A DNA stretch of 64,000 nt from Flavobacterium sp. JAS. GTDB taxonomy: Bacteria > Bacteroidota > Bacteroidia > Flavobacteriales > Flavobacteriaceae. Both the position numbers and the translations under genes were made by a program. Location: positions 310,001-374,000 of the forward strand of contig NZ_JAJMOX010000004.1 in the NCBI RefSeq assembly GCF_020991455.1. Reading direction: 5' to 3'. Under the pieces are notes generated by a model, which had not been told where the DNA came from, did not search any database, and saw nothing but the letters and a program-made list of their open reading frames with translations. Positions 9,291 to 16,851 of this stretch are shown piece after piece (the first letter of the stretch is position 1; every line of letters starts with the position of its first letter).

Positions 9291-10487
9291 ATGAATACAT
9301 TTTCATTCAAATCAGTACTTGCGGCTTCTGTTTTTTTTGTCGGAGCAACAGGCTGTTTTGCACAGGACATTTTAGTTAATTCACTAAAACTGAATGCAAG
9401 CGAAAAAAGTAAAGAAGCTTTTAAATTCACAGAGCAAATTAATCTGGGAACAACTTCTGTAAAAGCGCAAGGATCTTCTGGAACTTGCTGGAGTTATTCG
9501 ACAAATTCTTTTTTAGAGTCAGAAATGATTCGTTTAGGAAAACAACCGGTTGAATTGTCTCAAATTTATTCTGCAAGAAATGTTTATGTTGAAAAAGGTG
9601 TAAATTATGTTCGTATGCATGGTGCAGTTACTTTAGGTGACGGTGGAGCCTTGCATGATGTAATTAATATGTATAAAAAATACGGAACTGTTCCAAGAGA
9701 AGTTTACACAGGATTAAACTACGGAACAGATAAAAATAAATTTGGAGAAATGTCAGCTCTCATCGAAGGAGTTTTAGCAGCTGTTGTGAAAAATCCAAAT
9801 GGAGAATTGACTCCAAACTGGCAAAAAGCGTATGCTGCAGTTATTGATTCTTATTTAGGAAAAGTACCTGAAAACTTTACCTACAAAGGAAAAAACTATA
9901 CACCACAAACTTTTGCTAAAGAAGTAGTAGGAATCAATCCTGATGAGTATGTTGAAATGTCATCATTTACAACATCTCCATACTACCAAAAAACAACAAT
10001 GATGGTACCGGACAACTGGTCGTTTGATCAGGTTTACAATGTAAAAGTAAATGACATGACTGATGTTATTGACAATGCATTGAAAAAAGGATACACTGTA
10101 GCTTGGGCAACTGACGTAAGCGAGAAAAGCTTTAGCTGGAAAAATGGAGTAGCATACGTTCCAACAAAGAAATTTGATGATATGACTGCCGAAGAAAAAG
10201 CAGACATGTTTAACGGACCAAAAGCTGAACCGGAAATTACTCCGGAAATGCGTCAGACTGCGTTTGATAACTACACAACAACAGACGATCACGGAATGCA
10301 CATTATTGGTCTTGCTAAAGATCAAACCGGAAAAGAATATTACATCGTAAAAAATTCTTGGGGAGAAACAAACGACTACAAAGGTTTCTTGTTTGTGACT
10401 AAGAATTTCGTGAAATATAAAACTACTGCCTTAATGGTAAACAAAGGTGGAATTCCATCGGATATCGCTAAAAAATTAGGAGTTTAA
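9291..10487 (+). CDS. Secreted C1B-type cysteine peptidase (bleomycin hydrolase/PepC-like)
   Basis: A 398-residue protein with a signal peptide ending GCFAQ (about residue 25), so it acts in the periplasm or outside the cell, unlike cytoplasmic PepC. Papain-superfamily catalytic residues are visible: Gln60 and Cys66 in QGSSGTCWSYS, His334 in DDHGMHIIG (aligned with the HAM motif of bleomycin hydrolases) and Asn355 in VKNSWG. Length is slightly below that of classical bleomycin hydrolase. It is followed by a textbook terminator and looks monocistronic. Substrate is unknown; aminopeptidase activity is the family expectation. Confidence 0.9.
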   Translation: MNTFSFKSVLAASVFFVGATGCFAQDILVNSLKLNASEKSKEAFKFTEQINLGTTSVKAQGSSGTCWSYSTNSFLESEMIRLGKQPVELSQIYSARNVYVEKGVNYVRMHGAVTLGDGGALHDVINMYKKYGTVPREVYTGLNYGTDKNKFGEMSALIEGVLAAVVKNPNGELTPNWQKAYAAVIDSYLGKVPENFTYKGKNYTPQTFAKEVVGINPDEYVEMSSFTTSPYYQKTTMMVPDNWSFDQVYNVKVNDMTDVIDNALKKGYTVAWATDVSEKSFSWKNGVAYVPTKKFDDMTAEEKADMFNGPKAEPEITPEMRQTAFDNYTTTDDHGMHIIGLAKDQTGKEYYIVKNSWGETNDYKGFLFVTKNFVKYKTTALMVNKGGIPSDIAKKLGV

Positions 10488-10519
10488 TTTTATTCTGATT
10501 TTTAAAAAATAATAAAAAA

Positions 10520-10550
10520 GCGCTACAAGAGATTGTAGCGCTTTTTTTTT
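10520..10550 (+). terminator. Rho-independent terminator
   Basis: Stem GCGCTACAA / TTGTAGCGC with a GAGA loop followed by nine T residues, 33 bp after the peptidase stop. The A-run before the stem makes it usable in both directions. Confidence 0.9.
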
Positions 10551-10638
10551 GTAGTAATTTAATCACAGTTTAATTGGAGTGCGAAAAAAGGCTAAACTTG
10601 ATTTTTTCCTCTTCTAAATTTTTATAGCTATTTAATCG

Positions 10639-10746
10639 ATGATGATGATTAAAAAAACAGCACTTAAACGATTTTTAAAGCCGTTCATAGGCATTATAAA
10701 ATTAAAAAGAGAACATGAAGTACCTTTAAGGTTGCAAACAACTTAA
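10639..10746 (+). CDS. Possible small basic peptide (35 aa)
   Basis: A short frame starting with three consecutive ATG codons and reading MMMIKKTALKRFLKPF, ending 10 bp before the next gene. It is rich in Lys and Arg and has no recognised relative. It could be a leader peptide or chance; there is no other evidence for expression. Confidence 0.2.
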   Translation: MMMIKKTALKRFLKPFIGIIKLKREHEVPLRLQTT

Positions 10747-10756
10747 TTAAGTCATT

Positions 10757-11446
10757 ATGAAAACTTTTACACTACTTTTTATTGAAATTGTATGTGTGTT
10801 TTCTTTTAACTGTTTTGCTCAGCGTACCAACCGCGCTCCTGTCATTGCAGCAACGGGAAATGCACATTTGCAACCCGGCACCTCAGAGGGTAATGATCTT
10901 GTTATACAAGCTTACCTTGTTGAAGAAACAGTAAATATGGCTTTTGGTCAACGAATGATTACATATGAAGTGCCAAAATTAGAAATGGTCAATACTCATG
11001 ATCTGGGTCCAAATAATACCAGAAAGGTAACACCAATATATGGAAAACCAAAAGTAAAAACAGTCGAAGTAGGATTGCAGTCAAAAGCTGTCATTGATAC
11101 TGCAACTACAGTCATTAAGCCGGTTAAAATGGAAGTAATTGCTCCGGCACAAAAAGCAAAAACAATTAGCATAAATGTATTGAATACTTATGAAAAGGTG
11201 ATTGATAAAGGTTATAAATCATTGGAGATGCTTAAAAAAGTAGCAGACAGATCTTATTTTGAGAATGACATGGTTGCAGCAGCAAAATATTACTCACAGT
11301 TGTTTGAAGAAGCTACAAATTTAGATTCAGTATATTATTACCGATATGCACAGGCACTCAAAGGGACTAATCAAGTAGACAAAGCAAATGAAATGATGGT
11401 ATTGTTTGAAAGTAAAAACCTGGCAAATCAAGTGGCTAAAAAGTAA
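10757..11446 (+). CDS. Exported protein with TPR-like C-terminus
   Basis: A 229-residue protein with a signal peptide ending NCFAQ (about residue 22). The middle is a low-complexity, polar region. The last 75 residues (YKSLEMLKKVADRSYFENDM...YYYRYAQALKGTNQVDKANEM) resemble the tetratricopeptide-like helices found at the N-terminus of flavobacterial OmpA-family peptidoglycan-associated proteins, but the OmpA domain itself is absent. Its role may be as a periplasmic adaptor. The gene is flanked by terminators on both sides, so it is transcribed alone. Confidence 0.65.
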   Translation: MKTFTLLFIEIVCVFSFNCFAQRTNRAPVIAATGNAHLQPGTSEGNDLVIQAYLVEETVNMAFGQRMITYEVPKLEMVNTHDLGPNNTRKVTPIYGKPKVKTVEVGLQSKAVIDTATTVIKPVKMEVIAPAQKAKTISINVLNTYEKVIDKGYKSLEMLKKVADRSYFENDMVAAAKYYSQLFEEATNLDSVYYYRYAQALKGTNQVDKANEMMVLFESKNLANQVAKK

Positions 11447-11476
11447 AATTTAAAACCTTATTCTATAACCAAAAAA

Positions 11477-11505
11477 GACTATCATTTTCATGATAGTCTT
11501 TTTTT
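11477..11505 (+). terminator. Rho-independent terminator
   Basis: Stem GACTATCA / TGATAGTC with a TTTTCA loop and a run of seven T residues, about 30 bp after the TPR-like gene. Confidence 0.85.
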
Positions 11506-11563
11506 AATCTCTTTCCCTTGTGCCGATGGCTATCGGGCTCTGATTATAGTTCAGGTTTTTTCG

Positions 11564-11600
11564 CAAAAAAAAATACCACTTACATCTGTAAGTGGTATTT
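11564..11600 (-). terminator. Terminator of the tRNA-Asn transcript
   Basis: A 14-bp perfect hairpin AAATACCACTTACA / TGTAAGTGGTATTT directly downstream of the minus-strand tRNAs. On the minus strand it is followed by a run of about nine T residues (11564-11573 read in reverse). Confidence 0.8.
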
Positions 11601-11606
11601 AATAAG

Positions 11607-11680
11607 CTCCCTCTCTTGGGCTCGAACCAAGGACCCTCTGATTAACAGTCAGATGCTCTAACCAACTGAGCTAAGAAGGA
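11607..11680 (-). tRNA. tRNA-Asn (GTT)
   Basis: A 74-nt cloverleaf. Acceptor pairs TCCTTCT / AGAGGGA with one G-U, discriminator G, D arm with AGTTGGTTAGAG, anticodon loop CTGTTAA giving GUU, T loop TTCGAGC with CTTGG / CCAAG stem. CCA is not encoded. It is the second of two tandem copies in transcription order and ends at a strong hairpin. Confidence 0.95.
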
Positions 11681-11718
11681 ATCACCTTAAAGGTAAATAT
11701 GTTTGCTAAAAAAAGTTG

Positions 11719-11792
11719 CTCCCCCTCTTGGGCTCGAACCAAGGACCCTCTGATTAACAGTCAGATGCTCTAACCAACTGAGCTAAGGAGGA
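11719..11792 (-). tRNA. tRNA-Asn (GTT), second copy
   Basis: A 74-nt cloverleaf identical to the neighbouring copy except at one acceptor-stem pair, where both sides changed together (C5-G68 here, T5-A68 in the other). Acceptor TCCTCCT / AGGGGGA, anticodon GUU, discriminator G. The two genes are 38 bp apart and probably processed from one transcript. Confidence 0.95.
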
Positions 11793-11877
11793 AGTTGTTG
11801 TTCTTTTTAGCGAGTGCAAATATAGAGGATTTTTTAGTTTCTCAAAAACATTTTTGCACTTTTTTTAAAATATTTTA

Positions 11878-13218
11878 CTACTTGACAATTGCCTTATAAA
11901 TATCGTTTCCGTTAGCAAACAAAAGTAGTGCTATAAGTAGAACGAAACCAACCATTTGGGCGTTTTCAAGGAATTTGTCACTTGGTTTTCTTCCACTAAT
12001 GATTTCGTATAATAAAAACATTACATGACCACCATCAAGAGCAGGAATTGGCAATAAATTCATAACTCCAAGCATAATTGACAATAAAGCAGTGATTGAC
12101 CAGAATGTTTCCCAGCTCCATGAATTAGGAAAAATGTTAAAAATAGCTGCAAAACCACCCACTTGTTTGTAAGCTTTAGTTTCAGGATTAAAAATCATTT
12201 TAAGCTGTTTTCCGTAACCTACTAATTGATCTTTACCTTTTTTTAATCCAACCGGAATTGATTCAAAGAAGCTGTAGTTTTTAGTGCTAATTTTATAGTA
12301 ACCTAGTTTCTCTAATGATTTCATATCTAATCCACCAGCAACTACACCTAAAGTACCTTTGTCAGAAACTTTAACTGTAATTGGTGTTTCTTTTAAATCA
12401 CGTAAAACAACAGCAGGAATTGTTTTTCCTTTATTATTGCTTAGAATAGCTTTTGCTTCATCGAAATATTTTACTTTTTCTCCGTTAAGCGAAAGAATCA
12501 AATCTTTAGCCTTTAAATTTTGATTTGGAGATGCATCATCAACTTTTCCAATTGCAAAAGGTACACGAATACTAACCAACAAACCTTTCTCTTGTTTAGA
12601 TAACTGGTCAACAAAATCATTTGGGATATTGATCGTTTCCTGTTGTGCGTTTCTTTCAACCAAGACTTGTTTAGCCATGATAATATTCATGTTTAAACTA
12701 TTGTCATAGTTTTCAACCTTTTTTCCGTCTATAGAAATAAGTTTATCTCCAGTTTTAAAACCCGCTTTAAGCATAGCAGGATTTTCAACAAAGACACCAT
12801 CTTTCAAATCAGAATTTGCAATGTAAGTATCGCCATAAGCAAATGCCATTCCTATATATATAATGAATGCCAAAATAAAGTTCACTGTAACACCACCAAG
12901 CATGATGATCAAACGTTGCCAAGCCGGTTTAGAACGAAATTCCCAAGGTTGTGGAGGCAAAGCCATTTGCTCTTTGTCCATACTTTCGTCGATCATTCCG
13001 GAGATTTTTACATAACCTCCAAGCGGTAACCATCCGATTCCGTATTCAGTTTCGCCAATTTTCTTTTTTAATAGAGAATATTTAACATCGAAAAATAAGT
13101 AAAATTTTTCGACTCTTGTTTTAAACAATTTTGCAGGGATAAAATGCCCTAATTCGTGAAGAATAATAAGTAAAGATAAACTCAATAGAAATTGAGAGAG
13201 TTTGATAACTATATCCAT
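11878..13218 (-). CDS. rseP: RIP metalloprotease RseP (site-2 protease)
   Basis: A 446-residue inner-membrane zinc protease that cuts transmembrane substrates such as anti-sigma factors after a first cleavage. The zinc motif HELGH is at residues 21-25 in the first membrane helix. The C-terminal helix carries the third ligand motif (NLLPIPALDGGH, about residues 390-401). Two periplasmic PDZ domains lie between (about 125-195 and 215-290, each with a GDKLISIDGKKV or KDLILSLNGEKV-type core). Length and order are standard for the family. It lies downstream of its own -7 box and converges on no other gene. Confidence 0.95.
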   Translation of the reverse strand: MDIVIKLSQFLLSLSLLIILHELGHFIPAKLFKTRVEKFYLFFDVKYSLLKKKIGETEYGIGWLPLGGYVKISGMIDESMDKEQMALPPQPWEFRSKPAWQRLIIMLGGVTVNFILAFIIYIGMAFAYGDTYIANSDLKDGVFVENPAMLKAGFKTGDKLISIDGKKVENYDNSLNMNIIMAKQVLVERNAQQETINIPNDFVDQLSKQEKGLLVSIRVPFAIGKVDDASPNQNLKAKDLILSLNGEKVKYFDEAKAILSNNKGKTIPAVVLRDLKETPITVKVSDKGTLGVVAGGLDMKSLEKLGYYKISTKNYSFFESIPVGLKKGKDQLVGYGKQLKMIFNPETKAYKQVGGFAAIFNIFPNSWSWETFWSITALLSIMLGVMNLLPIPALDGGHVMFLLYEIISGRKPSDKFLENAQMVGFVLLIALLLFANGNDIYKAIVK

Positions 13219-13246
13219 TTTGTATTTTTAGTTCGTATTTAACGCA

Positions 13247-13254
13247 CAAAAGTA
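13247..13254 (-). promoter_or_regulatory. -7 box of rseP (TACTTTTG)
   Basis: On the minus strand TACTTTTGTGCG fits the Bacteroidota TAnnTTTG consensus and lies 28 bp upstream of the rseP ATG. The -33 TTG is not at ideal spacing. Confidence 0.5.
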
Positions 13255-13530
13255 ACGTTTTCTGATTTAATATAAGACCGCAATATAATACTTAAGGCTT
13301 TAAATGTTTGTTAATAATTGATTCTTACTTCTAATAAAGTAAGTAAAGGTTATTTCGTGTCTACTTAATTAGTAACTCTTTTGCCTATAATGTTACAAAA
13401 TGGTTAATTTCGATATTGTGAAAATTTATTGTAGATGTTTTTATAAGCTAGCCTTGTGAGTTTATATGTTGGTTTAAAATAACTTAGTAGGATTTGGCTA
13501 ATAAAGTTATGAGAATAATAAAAACTTCAG

Positions 13531-13538
13531 TAAATTTG
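13531..13538 (+). promoter_or_regulatory. Candidate -7 box (TAAATTTG)
   Basis: Exact TAnnTTTG match about 95 bp upstream of the first micro-ORF, supporting transcription of the small ORF pair. Confidence 0.4.
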
Positions 13539-13631
13539 GGTTAATTTATTTAGGAAGTCAATGTGCAAAATATTATATAAACAATCTAAGTAGCTCAATA
13601 TGAAGATATAATTTTAATAATTTACCAAAAT

Positions 13632-13742
13632 ATGAAAACCAAAACTTACCTTATACTATTATATGCATTCGCAATTTTCGCATTGTTTATTATTTATGTA
13701 TTCAAAAAAGGGATAATTTTTGGTAAAACTTTAGCACATTAG
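13632..13742 (+). CDS. Possible single-pass membrane microprotein (36 aa)
   Basis: Reads MKTKTYLILLYAFAIFALF then IIYVFKKGIIFGKTLAH and stops. It is one hydrophobic helix of about 20 residues with positively charged ends, preceded by an A-rich leader typical of this organism. No family recognised. The form (Lys-rich start, single helix, short basic tail) fits small regulatory membrane proteins or type I toxin-like peptides, but neither is shown. Confidence 0.4.
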   Translation: MKTKTYLILLYAFAIFALFIIYVFKKGIIFGKTLAH

Positions 13743-13798
13743 AATATAAACATCAGGACTATTTTAACGAGAGTAGCCTCAGATCTAATCTATTATTT

Positions 13799-13945
13799 AT
13801 GAAATCAAATACAATAAGTGAAATTTTTTTAGGAAAAGAACATAAACAAATGTTCGCTATAATTTACGCAATAATAATTGGTATGTATTTTTTTTATTTT
13901 TGTGGTATGGCATGCGGTAAGGCATTGTTTTATTTATTGAATTAG
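13799..13945 (+). CDS. Possible membrane microprotein (48 aa)
   Basis: Begins MKSNTISEIFLGKEHKQMF and continues as a hydrophobic helix (AIIYAIIIGMYFFYF) followed by CGMACGKALFYLLN. The charged head, the single membrane span and the CxxxCGK tail look designed rather than random. It lies 56 bp after the first micro-ORF in the same direction. Not recognised. Confidence 0.4.
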   Translation: MKSNTISEIFLGKEHKQMFAIIYAIIIGMYFFYFCGMACGKALFYLLN

Positions 13946-14180
13946 AGATACTTTAGAATATTAGCGGTGAAAAACAGTGCTATTACTGAATCGGGATATC
14001 ATCTTAGTTTATTAGAACAAAAACAGGAATACTATAATCTGTGGAATAAACGGAATTTGCTTTAAATGTTTGTTAATTAATAAACATTTAGATTTCTACT
14101 TTTATGAAGATGCTGTAACTTTACTTTTTTAAAGACTATCGTACCCAATTGATAGCCTAAAACCATTAAAAGTTACAAAC

Positions 14181-15254
14181 ATGGCTTCATTATTATTTTC
14201 TCCACTTACTATAAAAAACATCACATTAAAAAATAGAATCGTTATTTCGCCCATGTGTCAGTATTCCGCAATTGACGGATTTGCAAACGATTGGCATTTG
14301 GTTCACTTAGGAAGCCGTGCCAGTGGCGGAGTAGGTTTGATTATTCAGGAAGCAACTGCGGTTTCTCCCGAAGCCAGAATCTCACCGTCTGATCTTGGAA
14401 TCTGGAAAGACGAACACATTCAAAAACTAAAAACAATCAACGAATTTATCGTTTCGCAAAATGCTGTTCCCGGAATTCAATTGGCACATGCCGGACGAAA
14501 AGCAAGTGTTTCGGCTCCTTGGTTGGGCAATAAAAAGTTAGATTTCGCTCAAGGCGGATGGCAGACTGTTTCGGCAAGTGCAATCGCATATCATGACGAC
14601 GAACCTTTTCTTCCTGAAGCTTTAGACAAAAATGGAATTCAAAAAGTGATTTCAGATTTTAAAGCAGCAACAAAAAGAGCTGTTGAAGCAGGTTATAAAG
14701 TACTGGAAATTCACGGAGCGCATGGTTATTTATTACACCAGTTTTTATCACCTTTAACGAATGTAAGAACCGATGAATATGGTGGAAGTTTCGAAAATAG
14801 AATTCGATTTACCTTAGAAATTCTCGAAGCAGTTCAAACCGAATGGCCATCAGACTTACCATTATTTGTTCGAATTTCGGCTACAGATTGGGCAGATGGT
14901 GGATGGAATCCTGAAGAATCAGTAAAACTTTCAGAAATCTTAAAAGAAAAAGGAGTTGATTTAATAGATGTTTCGTCAGGCGGATTGGTTTCGCACCAAC
15001 AAATTCCGTTAGAACCAAATTATCAGGTTCCTTTTGCCGAAAAAATCAAAAAAGAAGCAGAAATTTTAACCGGAGCCGTTGGTTTAATAACAAAAGCACA
15101 TCAAGCAGAAACGATTTTAAATAACGGTCAGGCTGATTTGATTTTGTTTGCCAGAGAATCATTAAGAAATCCTAATTTGCCATTAGATTTTGCCAGAGAA
15201 TTGAACGAAGAGGTACAATGGCCAAAACAATACGAACGAGCTAAAACAAGATAA
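14181..15254 (+). CDS. namA: NADPH dehydrogenase, YqjM-type Old Yellow Enzyme
   Basis: A 357-residue FMN enzyme reducing activated C=C bonds of enones and related electrophiles with NADPH. It has the YqjM-subgroup marks: Cys26 in SPMCQYSA, which tunes the flavin; HAGRK at 103-107; the His178/His181 pair in IHGAHGYLLHQFLSP, which binds the substrate carbonyl; and NVRTDEYGGSFENR. Length is normal for the subgroup. It is followed after a repeat-bearing gap by an oxidoreductase gene in the same direction. Physiological substrate unknown; stress or xenobiotic reduction is the usual guess. Confidence 0.92.
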   Translation: MASLLFSPLTIKNITLKNRIVISPMCQYSAIDGFANDWHLVHLGSRASGGVGLIIQEATAVSPEARISPSDLGIWKDEHIQKLKTINEFIVSQNAVPGIQLAHAGRKASVSAPWLGNKKLDFAQGGWQTVSASAIAYHDDEPFLPEALDKNGIQKVISDFKAATKRAVEAGYKVLEIHGAHGYLLHQFLSPLTNVRTDEYGGSFENRIRFTLEILEAVQTEWPSDLPLFVRISATDWADGGWNPEESVKLSEILKEKGVDLIDVSSGGLVSHQQIPLEPNYQVPFAEKIKKEAEILTGAVGLITKAHQAETILNNGQADLILFARESLRNPNLPLDFARELNEEVQWPKQYERAKTR

Positions 15255-15279
15255 ATAATAAAACATAAGTTTTTATTTT

Positions 15280-15396
15280 AACCATTAAGAGATTAAGTTT
15301 CAATAAGCTTTGAACTTAGTTTTAATGGTTGTAAAAAAACAAACCAGACATTTTATTAAGCAGTTAAGCTTTATTTTTCTTAATCTCTTAATGGTT
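15280..15396. repeat. Inverted repeat of ATTAAG units
   Basis: Perfect 18-bp arms AACCATTAAGAGATTAAG (15280-15297) and its complement (15379-15396), about 81 bp apart, flanked by T/A-rich extensions that also pair. Each arm contains an 8-base near-repeat (ATTAAGAG, ATTAAGTT). A third partial copy (TTTAATGGTT) lies in the loop. Belongs to the same structural class as the other intergenic elements in this window. Confidence 0.7.
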
Positions 15397-15440
15397 AGAA
15401 AATAAAATAAAATGTTGAACTTAATTATAAAACATACAAA

Positions 15441-16481
15441 ATGCAAAAAATAAAAACAGCACTATTATCATACGGAATGTCGGGAAAGGTTTTTCATGCA
15501 CCATTTTTAGATATTCATCCCGGATTTGAATTACTAGGTTCTTGGGAAAGAAGCAAAAAACTAATTCAGGAAGATTATCCAACTGTAAAAAGTTACCCTA
15601 CAATCGACGAATTATTGACTGATGATGTTGATTTGGTAATTGTAAATACTCCAGTTGGTACCCATTACGAATATGCTAAAAAAGTACTTTTGGCTGGAAA
15701 ACATGCCGTTGTCGAAAAAGCATTTACCACAACTGTAGCCGAAGCCGAAGAATTGGCAGCAATTGCAAAAGAAAAAGGTTTGAAATTATCTGTTTTTCAA
15801 AACAGAAGATGGGACAGTGATTTTAAAACCGTTCAAAAAATAATCAAAGAAGGAGTTTTAGGAGATTTAGTCGAAGCCGAATTTCACTTTGACAGATACA
15901 ATCCTTTATTGAGCGTTAAAGCACATAAAGAAACCGTAAATGACGGAGCGGGAATCCTGAAAGATTTAGGTCCGCATTTGATAGATCAGGCAGTATGTTT
16001 GTTTGGTTCACCAAAGTCGGTTTTTGGAGATATTCGTTATACGAGAGAAAACTCGCTGGTTGATGATTGGATCGATTTATTGCTGATCTACGAAAATTTC
16101 AGAGTGAGATTGAAAGCAAGTTTCTTTGTTAGAGAAGCAAATCCTGCGTATACTATTCATGGAAAAAAAGGATCTTTTTTAAAACCACGTGGAGATGTTC
16201 AGGAAGATGAATTGAAACTTGGTAAAAAGCCAAATTTAGAATCCTGGGGAACAGAATCTGAAACTTTGCAAGGGCTTTTAAACACAGAAATAGACGGAAG
16301 ACAAGTTCGCGAGAAAGTACCAACATTGCAAGGGAATTACTTTTCGTTTTTTGATGGTGTTTACGATTCTATTGCAAATAATAAAATAGAACCCGTTACA
16401 GCGCAAGATGGTGTAAAAGTGATGCAAATTATCGAAGCCGCAATTGCAAGTAACACACAACAAAAAGTAATTAATCTTTAG
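15441..16481 (+). CDS. Gfo/Idh/MocA-family NAD(P)-dependent oxidoreductase
   Basis: A 346-residue protein: N-terminal Rossmann domain (about 1-120, with LLSYGMSGKVFHAPFL as a variant dinucleotide loop typical of the YdgJ/IolW branch) and a C-terminal alpha/beta dimerisation domain. The usual EKP motif is EKA here (Glu92-Lys93-Ala94), keeping the catalytic Lys. GILKDLGPHLIDQA at about 174-187 carries the conserved D..H pair. The YdgJ/IolW branch includes scyllo-inositol dehydrogenases, but the substrate cannot be set from sequence. Confidence 0.88.
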   Translation: MQKIKTALLSYGMSGKVFHAPFLDIHPGFELLGSWERSKKLIQEDYPTVKSYPTIDELLTDDVDLVIVNTPVGTHYEYAKKVLLAGKHAVVEKAFTTTVAEAEELAAIAKEKGLKLSVFQNRRWDSDFKTVQKIIKEGVLGDLVEAEFHFDRYNPLLSVKAHKETVNDGAGILKDLGPHLIDQAVCLFGSPKSVFGDIRYTRENSLVDDWIDLLLIYENFRVRLKASFFVREANPAYTIHGKKGSFLKPRGDVQEDELKLGKKPNLESWGTESETLQGLLNTEIDGRQVREKVPTLQGNYFSFFDGVYDSIANNKIEPVTAQDGVKVMQIIEAAIASNTQQKVINL

Positions 16482-16488
16482 TATAATT

Positions 16489-16704
16489 GCCCACGGATTT
16501 AGCGGATTAAACGGATTAACGCAGATTTATTATTCCTTGCGAATTAAATTTAGCAACGGTTAAATCCTTTAAATCTTGGCAAAAAATATTCCAATTTTAA
16601 ATGTAGAGACGCACAGCAGTGCGTCTTTTTTTATGCAAATAAATAGGATTAGAGATTACCATTTCAAAAAAGAAAATCCGTGTTAACCCGTTTAATCCGT
16701 GGGC
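16489..16704. repeat. Inverted repeat of CGGATTAAA units
   Basis: The left arm from 16489 is built of 9-base units (CGGATTTAG, CGGATTAAA, CGGATTAAC, then GCAGATTTA). The right arm (16674-16704) is its complement ending ATCCGTGGGC but has one unit fewer. Between the arms lies a separate terminator hairpin. The element fills most of the 370-bp gap before the MFS gene. Confidence 0.7.
16607..16632 (+). terminator. Rho-independent terminator
   Basis: Stem AGACGCAC / GTGCGTCT with an AGCA loop and seven T residues, inside the loop region of the larger inverted repeat. Probably ends the oxidoreductase transcript. Confidence 0.75.
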
Positions 16705-16851
16705 CAAAAAAGAAACAAAACGAAGAAAAATGCATCTCTACAGAAGACCTTTGTCCCTTTGCACCTCAGAACCTTTGCCTCTTAAAAGAAGAATTTATAA
16801 ACATACAACGTTATAAATCGTGGAACTAGTAGGGTTTTATAGTCTATAAAA

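Larger units (their letters stand above)
13219..14180. other. Long AT-rich spacer with two micro-ORFs
   Basis: About 960 bp without a normal-sized gene between divergent rseP and the Old Yellow Enzyme gene. It holds the rseP promoter, a plus-strand -7 box at 13531, two small hydrophobic ORFs (listed separately), and 235 bp after them in which nothing is recognised. Confidence 0.6.

Noticed and set aside
9963..10325. 120-codon minus-strand frame inside the cysteine peptidase gene
   Set aside because: It overlaps the catalytic His region of a clear peptidase and has only low-complexity Cys/Phe-rich sequence.
11878..13218. Possibility that the HELGH protein is a generic M50 protease rather than RseP
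   Set aside because: The two PDZ domains, the size and the NLLPIPALDGGH motif match RseP; narrower assignment kept.
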